DNA of 64,000 nucleotides from Lachnospiraceae bacterium (GTDB lineage Bacteria > Bacillota > Clostridia > Lachnospirales > Lachnospiraceae), in the NCBI GenBank assembly GCA_030526195.1, contig JAUNDG010000006.1, positions 1 through 64,000 on the forward strand. Reading direction: 5' to 3'. The translations under genes and the position numbers were made by a program. The notes under the pieces are model-generated. The model was not told the DNA's origin. It did not search any database and saw nothing but the letters and a program-made list of their open reading frames with translations. Shown piece after piece: positions 26,730 to 34,886 of this stretch. Positions within the stretch are counted from its first letter, which is position 1, and every line of letters starts with the position of its first letter.

Positions 26730-29700
26730 TTACATCCGGTCGAACAGTGAGAACTGGTTGGTTTCCGGGATATCCGAGATAATCCCCAGTTCCTCAAAGG
26801 TTTCAATGATAGTTCTGCTGACCTTGCCACGGTTCTTCAGGTCATCCTTTGACAGGAAGCGGCCTCTGGCAGCCTCCTTCTCCAGCTGCTCCGCCTGAGC
26901 ATCCCCCAGGCCGTTGATGGTGTTGAGGGCCGGCATCAGCTTGCCGTCAATGATGCTGAAGTTCAACGCATGGGCCTTGTAGATATCCAGCTTGTGGAAG
27001 GTGAAGCCTCTGGCGTACATCTCACGCACCAGCAGCATATCCCGCAGGGTATCGGCTTCATTGGCCGTCAGTTCATTCTTCCGTTTGGTGTAATCGGCGA
27101 TATGGCCATCCAGCACCTCACGGCCCTGACACATCAGGACATAGCTGAAGGTCTTGGACCGGATCGAGAAGTAAGCGGCATAATAGGCCAGCGGATAATT
27201 CACCTTGAAGTAGGCGATACGCCAGGCGTTCATAACGTAAGCCGCCGCATGGGCCTTCGGGAACATGTACTTAATCTTCTTACAGGATTCAATGTACCAC
27301 TCCGGCACGTTGTGCTCCCGCATTTCAGCTTCCTGCTCCGGCTTGAGGCCCTTACCCTTTCGGACAGCCTCCATGATGGTGAAGGCATGGGAAGCCTCCA
27401 CACCCCACTGGATCAGGTTCAGCATGATGTCATCTCGCGTGCAGATGGCGGTGGACAGGGTGCAATCCCCTTTGGCGATATATTCCTGCGCGTTCCCCAG
27501 CCACACGTCGGTGCCGTGGGACAGACCTGAGATACGGACCAGCTCCGAAAATGAGGAGGGGCGGGTATCTCTGAGCATGCCCATGACGAAGTTTGTGCCG
27601 AATTCCGGAATACCGAGGGTACCAAGATCCACACCGCCCATGTCCTCCGGCCGGATGCCCAGGGCCTCCGTGCCCTTAAACAGGGAGATAACACCGGGAT
27701 CATCCAGGGGAACGGCAAAGGGGTCCACCCCCGTCAGATCCTGCAGCATACGGATCATGGTCGGATCGTCGTGTCCGAGAATATCAAGCTTCAAAAGGTT
27801 CTTATCGATCGAGTGATAATCGAAATGGGTGGTGATGATATCGGAGTTCACATCATTGGCCGGATGCTGCACCGGTGTAAACCAGTTGATATCCATGCCC
27901 TTGGGCACAACGATAACACCGCCCGGGTGCTGACCCGTGGTCCGGCGCACGCCAACACAGCCGGCGGACAGTCGTTCCAGTTCACAGGGCCGCTTGGGCT
28001 CATCCCGGTCTTCAAAGTAATGCCGGGCATAACCATAGGCTGTCTTATCCGCCACGGTACCGATGGTACCGGCCTTAAAGGTCTGGCCCTTACCGAAGAT
28101 AACCTCCGTGTAAGCCTGGGCGATGCCCTGCTCATCACCGGAGAAGTTAAGGTCGATATCCGGCTCCTTGTCACCCTTGAAACCAAGGAAGGTTTCGAAG
28201 GGAATATCAAAGCCGTCCTTCTTCAGCGGCCGACCGCAGCCGGGACAGATCTTATCCGGCATGTCGCAGCCCGCACCACCCGCGTAGGACCGAACCTCCT
28301 CGGAATCAAAATCCGAATAGAAGCATTCCGGGCAATAGTAATGGGGCGGCAGGGGGTTAACCTCCGTGATGTCCGCCATGGTGGCCACAAAGGATGAGCC
28401 GACAGACCCTCGGGAACCCACCAGATAGCCGTCGGACAGGGACTTGGCCACCAGCTTCTGGGCGATCATGTACATAACCGCGTAACCATTTTTGCAGATG
28501 GAATCCAGTTCCTTCTTCAGACGGTTTTCCACGATGGGCGGCAGCGGATCGCCGTACATACGATGGGCCTTGTTATAACACATTTCCGTCAGATCTTCCT
28601 CGGAATGAGGAATCTCCGGCGGACACTTATCCGGATGGATGGGGGAAATCTTCTCCAGGCCGTCCGCGATGAGGTTGGTGTTCTCCACCACCACCTCGTA
28701 GGCCTTCTTATCTCCGAGGAACTCGAATTCCTTCAACATTTCCTCCGTGGTCCGCAGGTAAAGCGGCGGCTGCTCCTCATCGGGATAACCGTGGCCCACC
28801 TGAATGATCCGGCGATAGATTTCATCCTCCGGATTCAGAAAATGGACGTCGCAGGTGGCACACACGGGCTTATGGAACTGCTCGCCCAGCTTGACGATGC
28901 GGCGGGTATTATCCCGCAGCTGTTCCATGGATGTGATGCCGTAGCGCTGCTCCCGCACCAGGTACTGGTCGTTGGCGGTGGGCTGGATTTCCAGATAATC
29001 GTAGTAATCCACGATGGCAGCGATTTCCGCATCGCTCTTGCCCTCCAGGATCGCCCGATACAACTCGCCCGCCGAGCAGGCTGAGCCCAGCACAAGGCCC
29101 TCCCGCAGTTCCGACAAAAGCGTCTTCGGGATCCGGGGCCGGCGCTTGTAATATGTCAGATGAGACTCGGACACCAGCTTGTAAAGATTCCGGCGCCCCT
29201 GCTCATTTTTGATCAGGATGATGGCATGGTAATAAGGCAGGTTGCGGATACGCTGGTTATCCACCCGGCCCTTTTCATCAAGGTCATTCAGCGTGGCGAT
29301 CTTCGCCTCCGCCATGTTTTCCAGCAGACGCTGATACACCAGCATCATACACCGGGCTCTGGGATAGGCCCGGATCTCATCCGTGCAGGGAATCTTCAGA
29401 TCCTTGCACACCTTGGCGAATTTGAGCTTCGTCATCTGAGGCATCAGATACTGAAGCACCGACGGGATATCGACGTAAGTGGCCGGCAGCACAGGCAGAT
29501 CCACCGCGTCTGAGACTGTGCCATTTTCAGCAGTTGCAGACTCCGAAGCGGCGCGGGCGCGCTCGATAGCGGCGTTCAGGAAACTCATTTCATAATCCGC
29601 CTCAAAGGCCGTGAGGAAACAGCCCTCCGCGAAGGCCGCAAAATCCCGCAGCGCCGTCAGAATATCCGGCGCCTTCACCACCTGATCGTCGGTGATGCCG

Positions 29701-31172
29701 GTCTCCTTCTGCGCATTGAAGGGAATGGGGCAGCCCGGATTGATCAGGGTCTTGAATTCCCCGGCGGCCTTACCGTCCACCACCTTGATGCCCGCCAGCT
29801 CGATCACATGATGTTTATAAGGACTCCGGCCCGTGGTCACCGTTGAGAAAACCACCATCGGCGCGCTCACCGGCCGGTCATCGGCCCCCGCCACCAGATG
29901 GCGGGTGTCGTCCACAAGATAGGCCTCCATGCCGTAAATGACTTTCATGTCCGCATCCGCCGGAATGCCTTTTTTGCCGCCGAAGGTGTGCAGCGCTTCC
30001 GGGAAGGCCTGCACCACACCGTGATCGGTGATGGCCAGGGCCTTGTGCCCCCAGGTGTATGCCTGGCGAATGATGGAGGTGGCCGAAGACACCGCGTCCA
30101 TATCGGACATGGTGGTGTGGCAATGAAGCTCCACACGCTTCACCGGCGCGTTGTCCTCACGTTCTTTCTTGATAGATCCGGCCTTTTTCACCGACCAGAC
30201 CTGACGGATGATGAGCTCCCGATCGTAGGGATCGTAGTCCATCAGCCCTTTGAAAATGAAGGTGTTGCCTGACCGGAAGGTGCTTTCGTAGTCCGGCAGT
30301 TCCTCCGGATCCAGCCAGAATTTCATCCTGAGACTGTCGGTGTAATCCGTCACAGCCACGGTGAAAATGACACGGCCCGACCGGGTTTCCATGGATGAAG
30401 TCTGGAAGACCTCGCCGCGGATGGTCACGGTCCGGGGATCGTTGCCCACCTCGGCGATCGGAATGGGTTCGTCCTCAAAGGGCTTGCCCAGAATAAGATC
30501 CGCCGTGGGCATAAATTTGCGGGGTGCCCGGGAGCCGGCCTTCTTGGTGGGAAGCTTCTGCACCTTCTCCTCCGCCGCCTCTTTGCGGCCCGCATTCCGT
30601 TCCACAACAGCCCGGATCCGTGATTCGATGTAAGCCTCGTCCTCTTCCTTGTGATCGGGCAGGGCCTCATCGGACAGTCGGGTCTCCACCTTGAGGTCGA
30701 AACCGGCCCGCTCACAGAAAACTTTTTCAAAATACTGGCGCAGCTCCTGCTGACGGCTGACGGAAATGATGGTGTCGGGCAGCGTCACCCGAATGGTGTG
30801 CTCATCCGGAAATTCCACAGAGGCATGCGCATAGGTCTGATACAGAAGGCGGGAGGTTTTCTCCAGTTCCTTCTGCATGCTGGGCCGGTACGCATCGTAA
30901 AAATTCATGGGGTTATAGGATGCCGACAGCACAAAATGCTCCACCACCGTCACGGTCATGGGCGAATTCTCAAAGAACTGCTCCGTGATGGCCTTCGCCA
31001 GCTTGTAAATGTGGCTCTTGCCGATCCAGTTCGTCGCCGTGATATAGACATGCAGATGGTCACGGGCAGGATTCAACGTCACCCGGTCCACCACCACGTC
31101 CTCCAACAGATGGGACAGTGTTTCACTGACATTTAAATTAGGAAAAACAATATTGAAAGGCCTGCCTTCCAT
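26730..31172 (-). CDS. polC: DNA polymerase III alpha subunit, PolC type, with degenerate exonuclease domain
   Basis: Replicative polymerase of low-GC Gram-positives, 1480 residues. Order: N-terminal domains, OB fold (about 225-320), PHP domain (ELHCHTTMSDMDAVSS, about 345-360), proofreading-exonuclease domain (about 435-620) inserted in PHP, then the polymerase core with the zinc-binding CPEC/CPGC cluster, the catalytic PDIDLNFSGDEQ and GTIGTVADKTAYGYAR. The exonuclease domain is unusual: Exo I, normally DxETTG, reads SxVTTG (Ser443, Val445); Exo II HNAxFD reads FEADYE (Glu528 for Asp); Exo III HxAxDD reads IRAYPR (Ile600, Arg605). All the metal-binding acids are lost or changed, so proofreading by this chain is probably absent. 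The frame is intact. ispG lies upstream in the same direction, as in many Clostridia. Confidence 0.95.
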   Translation of the reverse strand: MEGRPFNIVFPNLNVSETLSHLLEDVVVDRVTLNPARDHLHVYITATNWIGKSHIYKLAKAITEQFFENSPMTVTVVEHFVLSASYNPMNFYDAYRPSMQKELEKTSRLLYQTYAHASVEFPDEHTIRVTLPDTIISVSRQQELRQYFEKVFCERAGFDLKVETRLSDEALPDHKEEDEAYIESRIRAVVERNAGRKEAAEEKVQKLPTKKAGSRAPRKFMPTADLILGKPFEDEPIPIAEVGNDPRTVTIRGEVFQTSSMETRSGRVIFTVAVTDYTDSLRMKFWLDPEELPDYESTFRSGNTFIFKGLMDYDPYDRELIIRQVWSVKKAGSIKKEREDNAPVKRVELHCHTTMSDMDAVSSATSIIRQAYTWGHKALAITDHGVVQAFPEALHTFGGKKGIPADADMKVIYGMEAYLVDDTRHLVAGADDRPVSAPMVVFSTVTTGRSPYKHHVIELAGIKVVDGKAAGEFKTLINPGCPIPFNAQKETGITDDQVVKAPDILTALRDFAAFAEGCFLTAFEADYEMSFLNAAIERARAASESATAENGTVSDAVDLPVLPATYVDIPSVLQYLMPQMTKLKFAKVCKDLKIPCTDEIRAYPRARCMMLVYQRLLENMAEAKIATLNDLDEKGRVDNQRIRNLPYYHAIILIKNEQGRRNLYKLVSESHLTYYKRRPRIPKTLLSELREGLVLGSACSAGELYRAILEGKSDAEIAAIVDYYDYLEIQPTANDQYLVREQRYGITSMEQLRDNTRRIVKLGEQFHKPVCATCDVHFLNPEDEIYRRIIQVGHGYPDEEQPPLYLRTTEEMLKEFEFLGDKKAYEVVVENTNLIADGLEKISPIHPDKCPPEIPHSEEDLTEMCYNKAHRMYGDPLPPIVENRLKKELDSICKNGYAVMYMIAQKLVAKSLSDGYLVGSRGSVGSSFVATMADITEVNPLPPHYYCPECFYSDFDSEEVRSYAGGAGCDMPDKICPGCGRPLKKDGFDIPFETFLGFKGDKEPDIDLNFSGDEQGIAQAYTEVIFGKGQTFKAGTIGTVADKTAYGYARHYFEDRDEPKRPCELERLSAGCVGVRRTTGQHPGGVIVVPKGMDINWFTPVQHPANDVNSDIITTHFDYHSIDKNLLKLDILGHDDPTMIRMLQDLTGVDPFAVPLDDPGVISLFKGTEALGIRPEDMGGVDLGTLGIPEFGTNFVMGMLRDTRPSSFSELVRISGLSHGTDVWLGNAQEYIAKGDCTLSTAICTRDDIMLNLIQWGVEASHAFTIMEAVRKGKGLKPEQEAEMREHNVPEWYIESCKKIKYMFPKAHAAAYVMNAWRIAYFKVNYPLAYYAAYFSIRSKTFSYVLMCQGREVLDGHIADYTKRKNELTANEADTLRDMLLVREMYARGFTFHKLDIYKAHALNFSIIDGKLMPALNTINGLGDAQAEQLEKEAARGRFLSKDDLKNRGKVSRTIIETFEELGIISDIPETNQFSLFDRM

Positions 31173-31225
31173 GACTCATCACCTCATCTCTCTCGCCGCC
31201 CATGCGTTTCACAGGCGACACTTAT

Positions 31226-31239
31226 CATTTTCGAAAATG
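31226..31239. repeat. Exact palindrome CATTTTCGAAAATG
   Basis: A complete copy between ispG and polC, followed by GGCGTTGCTTCGGGCGCC. It is the only recognisable structure in the 176-bp gap. Confidence 0.8.
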
Positions 31240-31348
31240 GCGTTGCTTCGGGCGCCGCGTTTATTCAGCTCAGGCCCGAATGTGCCGAGCGCCGCAATGG
31301 CCGGTATTATTTCTGATGTTTTGGGCATTGCGGCATCAGAGCGCTGTT

Positions 31349-32404
31349 TCAGGCCTTCCAGTTGTCCAACTCGTACTTCAGGGCCGGGATCAGCTCATCC
31401 TCCGGCATTTTCCGGATGATCTCGCCGTGCTTCATCAGAAGCCCTTCGCCCTTGCCGCCGCAGATGCCAAGATCCGCCTCGCGGCCTTCGCCCGGACCAT
31501 TGACCACGCAGCCCATGACCGCCACCTTGATGGGCAGGTCATAATTCTGCACCAGTGTTTCCGCCTCATTGGCCAGACGAATAAGATCCACCTGAGTCCG
31601 GCCGCAGGTGGGACAGGACACCACCTCAACGCCGCTCTTTCGAAGGCCCAAAGTGGCCAGAATCAGCTTGGCGGATTTGATCTCCTCCACCGGGTTGCCG
31701 GTGAGGGACACGCGGATCGTATCGCCGATGCCGCCGGAAAGGATCATGCCAAGACCCACGGCGGATTTGATATTACCGGAATACAGCGTACCGGCCTCGG
31801 TGATGCCCACATGGAGAGGCAGATCAGACTGCTCCGCCACCAGGCGATAAGCCTCGGCGCACATCAGAACATCAGAGGACTTGATGGAAATGACCTGGTT
31901 TTCCACCCCCAGATCTCTTAAGATCGCCACCTTTTCAAGAGCGGATTCCACAAGACCCGCTGCCGTGACACGGCCGTACTTTTCGATCAGCGGCTTTTCC
32001 AGAGAACCGGAGTTGACCCCCACCCGGATGGGAATGTCCCGCTTCAGGGCTTCATCCGCCACCGCCTTAATGCGATCCATACTGCCGATGTTACCCGGAT
32101 TGATCCGGATCTTGTCAGCCCCATTTTCCATAGCGGCAATGGCCAGACGGTAATCAAAATGAATATCGGCCACCAGCGGAATCCTGATGCCCTTCTTGAT
32201 CTGGCCGAGAGCTTCGGCAGCCTCCATGGTGGGCACAGCGCAGCGAATGATGTCGCAGCCCGCATCCTCCAGGGCCTTGATCTGGTCGATGGTACCCTTC
32301 ACATCCTCTGTTTTGGTATTGGTCATAGACTGGATCAGGATCGGGTTACCCCCGCCGATGACGCGGTCACCGATCCGAACCACACGGGTCTTTTCTCTTG
32401 TCAT
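31349..32404 (-). CDS. ispG: 4-hydroxy-3-methylbut-2-enyl diphosphate synthase
   Basis: Fe-S enzyme of the MEP (non-mevalonate) isoprenoid pathway, converting the cyclodiphosphate MEcPP to HMBPP. 351 residues, the usual bacterial length. The TIM-barrel part contains IQSMTNTKTEDV, RCAVPTMEAAEA, PLVADIHFDYRLA and RINPGNIG; the C-terminal [4Fe-4S] part has cysteines in SCPTCGR and VMGCVVNGPGE, with the Glu ligand after them. The start is the ATG after CGGAGGAAATG; a longer open frame upstream overlaps the folA end but is not conserved sequence. The ispG-polC order is common in Clostridia. Confidence 0.95.
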   Translation of the reverse strand: MTREKTRVVRIGDRVIGGGNPILIQSMTNTKTEDVKGTIDQIKALEDAGCDIIRCAVPTMEAAEALGQIKKGIRIPLVADIHFDYRLAIAAMENGADKIRINPGNIGSMDRIKAVADEALKRDIPIRVGVNSGSLEKPLIEKYGRVTAAGLVESALEKVAILRDLGVENQVISIKSSDVLMCAEAYRLVAEQSDLPLHVGITEAGTLYSGNIKSAVGLGMILSGGIGDTIRVSLTGNPVEEIKSAKLILATLGLRKSGVEVVSCPTCGRTQVDLIRLANEAETLVQNYDLPIKVAVMGCVVNGPGEGREADLGICGGKGEGLLMKHGEIIRKMPEDELIPALKYELDNWKA

Positions 32405-32478
32405 AATCATTTCCTCCGAATCATGTTCCTGAAGATAACAACCGCCGGCATGATCACTCATGTCGGCGTATCGTTTTA

Positions 32479-32970
32479 TCACTGTTTGCGTTTGTAGGTG
32501 CGGAAGGCATAAACCAGATTGAAATAGGTCTGCTCATCACTTTCCTCCGCCAGTTCCCATTCCGGATCCGCATCCAGGTTGGGCATATAGGTGTCGGCGG
32601 CGTATTCAAAATCGATGTAAGTGATGTAAGCCGTATCACAATAGGGCAGCATAGCCTTGTATACCGCACCGCCTCCGATAACGAAAATGTTGTCTGTATC
32701 TTCATTTTCGCAAAGGGCCAGAGCCTCCTCCACAGAGTGGGCCACTTCCGCGCCCTCCGGTGCAAAGGTCGGATCGCTTGTCAAAACGATGTTGCGACGG
32801 TTTTTCAGGGGATTGCCTCCCGGAAATGAGGCCAGTGTCCGGCGACCTTCAATCACGGTCTTGCCGGTTGTGACGGTTCTGAAGAATTTCATATCCTCCG
32901 GAATCGACACCAGAAGCCGGCCGTTCTGACCGATGCCCCAGTTGGCATCGACTGCTGCTATCATTTTCAT
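32479..32970 (-). CDS. folA: Dihydrofolate reductase
   Basis: 163-residue enzyme reducing dihydrofolate to tetrahydrofolate with NADPH. The N-terminus MIAAVDANWGIGQNG, the active-site acid in SIPEDMKFF (Asp about residue 26), GRRTLASFPGG, and IFVIGGGAVYKAMLP are the family landmarks. The segment usually reading VMGRKT is VIEGRRT here, a Glu in place of the common Met. thyA, the enzyme that produces dihydrofolate, lies 195 bp upstream in the same direction, as expected of a thymidylate cycle pair. Confidence 0.92.
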   Translation of the reverse strand: MKMIAAVDANWGIGQNGRLLVSIPEDMKFFRTVTTGKTVIEGRRTLASFPGGNPLKNRRNIVLTSDPTFAPEGAEVAHSVEEALALCENEDTDNIFVIGGGAVYKAMLPYCDTAYITYIDFEYAADTYMPNLDADPEWELAEESDEQTYFNLVYAFRTYKRKQ

Positions 32971-33165
32971 GGTTCACACCTCTTGTTTCTCAGTTATTCA
33001 TGCGCTCCCCTCATATGCTGAGCGTAAAGCGCAGTCGCACGTGCGATTTCTGACGGTTCTCTGTCCGTCAGGCGATTGCCCGCGCGGCTTTATTGTTTTG
33101 GCAGCTCACGGCATAAAACGGAGCTCCTTGTCCTCGCAGACATAACTGCGAAGAATCGGCGCGCA

Positions 33166-34014
33166 TCAAATCGCAACAGGAATGTTGCGGATCTGTTCGC
33201 CGTGCTGATAATTTTCCACAATAAGATCCTGTGTGGTAAAGGCATAGAAGTCCTTCACCTCGGGATTGAGTCTGACCGTGGGGGCCGGATAGGTGGGCCG
33301 TGAGATCAGCTCTTCAATAAGCGGCACGTGACGATCGTAGATGTGAGCATCGGCGATCATGTGCACCAGCTCGCCCGGGATCATATCGGACACCTGAGCC
33401 ACCATCATCAATAAAATGGCGTACTGAGCCACATTCCAGTTGTTGGCGGTCAGGATATCCTGGGAACGCTGATTGAGCACAGCGTTGAGGACCAGCTTCT
33501 CTTCATGGGGGTCCTTTGTCACGTTGAACGTCATGGAATAAGCGCACGGATACAGCGCCATTTCCGACAGATCATGATGATTGTACATATTCGTCATGAT
33601 GCGGCGGCTGTAGGGGTTATGCTTCAGATCATAAAGCACCCGATCCATCTGATCAAACATGCCTTCCTTATAAGCGTGCTTGACGCCGATCTGATACCCG
33701 TAGGCCTTGCCGATGGATCCATTTTCATCGGCCCATTCATCCCAGATGGAGGAATTGAGGTCATGGATATTAGAGGATTTCCGCTGGTAGATCCAGAGAA
33801 TCTCATCCATGGCGGATTTCAAAGCTGTCCGCCGCAGGGTGAGGGCCGGAAATTCCTTTCTTAAATCATAGCGGTTTACCACACCGAATTTTTTTATGGT
33901 GTAGGCGGCGGCCCCGTCTTCCCAGTGGGGACGGACCTTTTCGCCTTCAGTGCTGGTGCCGTTTTCCAGAATATCACGGCACATATCGATAAACAGGTTA
34001 TCGGCTAAACTCAT
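33166..34014 (-). CDS. thyA: Thymidylate synthase (ThyA type)
   Basis: 282-residue enzyme methylating dUMP to dTMP with methylene-tetrahydrofolate. Recognised by YSRRIMTNMYN (phosphate-binding Arg pair), the catalytic-Cys segment ALYPCAYSMTF (about residue 158), LNQRSQDILTANNWNVAQYA, and PGELVHMIADAHIYDRH. The catalytic segment reads YPCAY where the standard enzyme reads PPCH, so Cys is kept and the following His is lost; QRSQDIL also departs from QRSxDxFLG. I believe this is a clostridial variant rather than damage. Start ATG after AAAAAGGAGCG. It precedes folA. Confidence 0.9.
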   Translation of the reverse strand: MSLADNLFIDMCRDILENGTSTEGEKVRPHWEDGAAAYTIKKFGVVNRYDLRKEFPALTLRRTALKSAMDEILWIYQRKSSNIHDLNSSIWDEWADENGSIGKAYGYQIGVKHAYKEGMFDQMDRVLYDLKHNPYSRRIMTNMYNHHDLSEMALYPCAYSMTFNVTKDPHEEKLVLNAVLNQRSQDILTANNWNVAQYAILLMMVAQVSDMIPGELVHMIADAHIYDRHVPLIEELISRPTYPAPTVRLNPEVKDFYAFTTQDLIVENYQHGEQIRNIPVAI

Positions 34015-34115
34015 AGTCGCTCCTTTTTGTCGGCTTATAGTCGTATCGGCAGGATGCTCGCTTTACGTTCGAGCCGGCTGTCTGTCGGCTTTCGCGCGAC
34101 ACAGCCCGGTGATCA

Positions 34116-34781
34116 TCAGACTTCCTTTTCTTCTTCAGATGCTTCTGTATCTACAGACTCTGCCTCATCAACTTCTGTCTCATCAACTTCTGCCCCAACA
34201 GCCTCTGCTTCAGCATCTGCTGTCTCATCGGCTTCAGCCTCATCCTCACCGTAAGACTCTGTCAGTTCCAGGCCGTCCTCGGCATTGATGGCCTGCAGAC
34301 GGGCACGGATATCGGCTCCGGTCATACTGCCCGGTGTCGTGGAGGCACTTCTGGTGGGCAGTTCTCTGGCGCGCATTTCCTCGATCTTCTTACGGTATTC
34401 CGGATCTTCTTCCATGCGCTTCTTTTCTTCATTCTGTTCCTTCATCATGGCGATCACACGCTTGAGGGAGATCAGCACGAAGGCCGCACCGGCCACGATC
34501 AGCAGCACACAGACCACCACCAGATACCACATCACCTCATGGTTCTTGATCATATCCTTAATGGCCGTGGCGCCCATGTAAATAACGTAAACACCGGCTA
34601 GCAGCCGAATGAACACACCGATCATATTGCGGTTGTTATTCCGCTGAATCTCAAGGGGAGACAGCTCCGGCTCTTCATTTTCGGCAGAGGCGGCGTCAGA
34701 TGATGCTTCCGCTTCCGGCAGCCCCATTTCCTCAGACTGTGCCTCGTCGAGTTTCAATTCTTCATTTTCGAAATCACTCAT
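34116..34781 (-). CDS. Hypothetical two-helix membrane protein with acidic ends
   Basis: 221 residues. Both ends are strongly acidic (Glu/Asp/Ala/Ser-rich); two hydrophobic helices lie at about 53-74 and 83-105, followed by a charged coiled-coil-like stretch (MKEQNEEKKRMEEDPEYRKKIEEM, about 111-134). No family is recognised. The C-terminal ~50 residues repeat Glu-Val/Ala-Asp-Glu patterns and are probably disordered. Ribosome-binding site AAGAAGGA. It lies about 100 bp from the thyA start and on the same strand. Confidence 0.7.
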   Translation of the reverse strand: MSDFENEELKLDEAQSEEMGLPEAEASSDAASAENEEPELSPLEIQRNNNRNMIGVFIRLLAGVYVIYMGATAIKDMIKNHEVMWYLVVVCVLLIVAGAAFVLISLKRVIAMMKEQNEEKKRMEEDPEYRKKIEEMRARELPTRSASTTPGSMTGADIRARLQAINAEDGLELTESYGEDEAEADETADAEAEAVGAEVDETEVDEAESVDTEASEEEKEV

Positions 34782-34886
34782 ATCGGATCCTTCTTTTCTT
34801 TAGTGTCCGGTCAACCGGCGTACCATTTATTATAGGGAAAAACCCCCGAGGGGACAACCACTTCCAAGACAGTTTTCGCAACTGTT

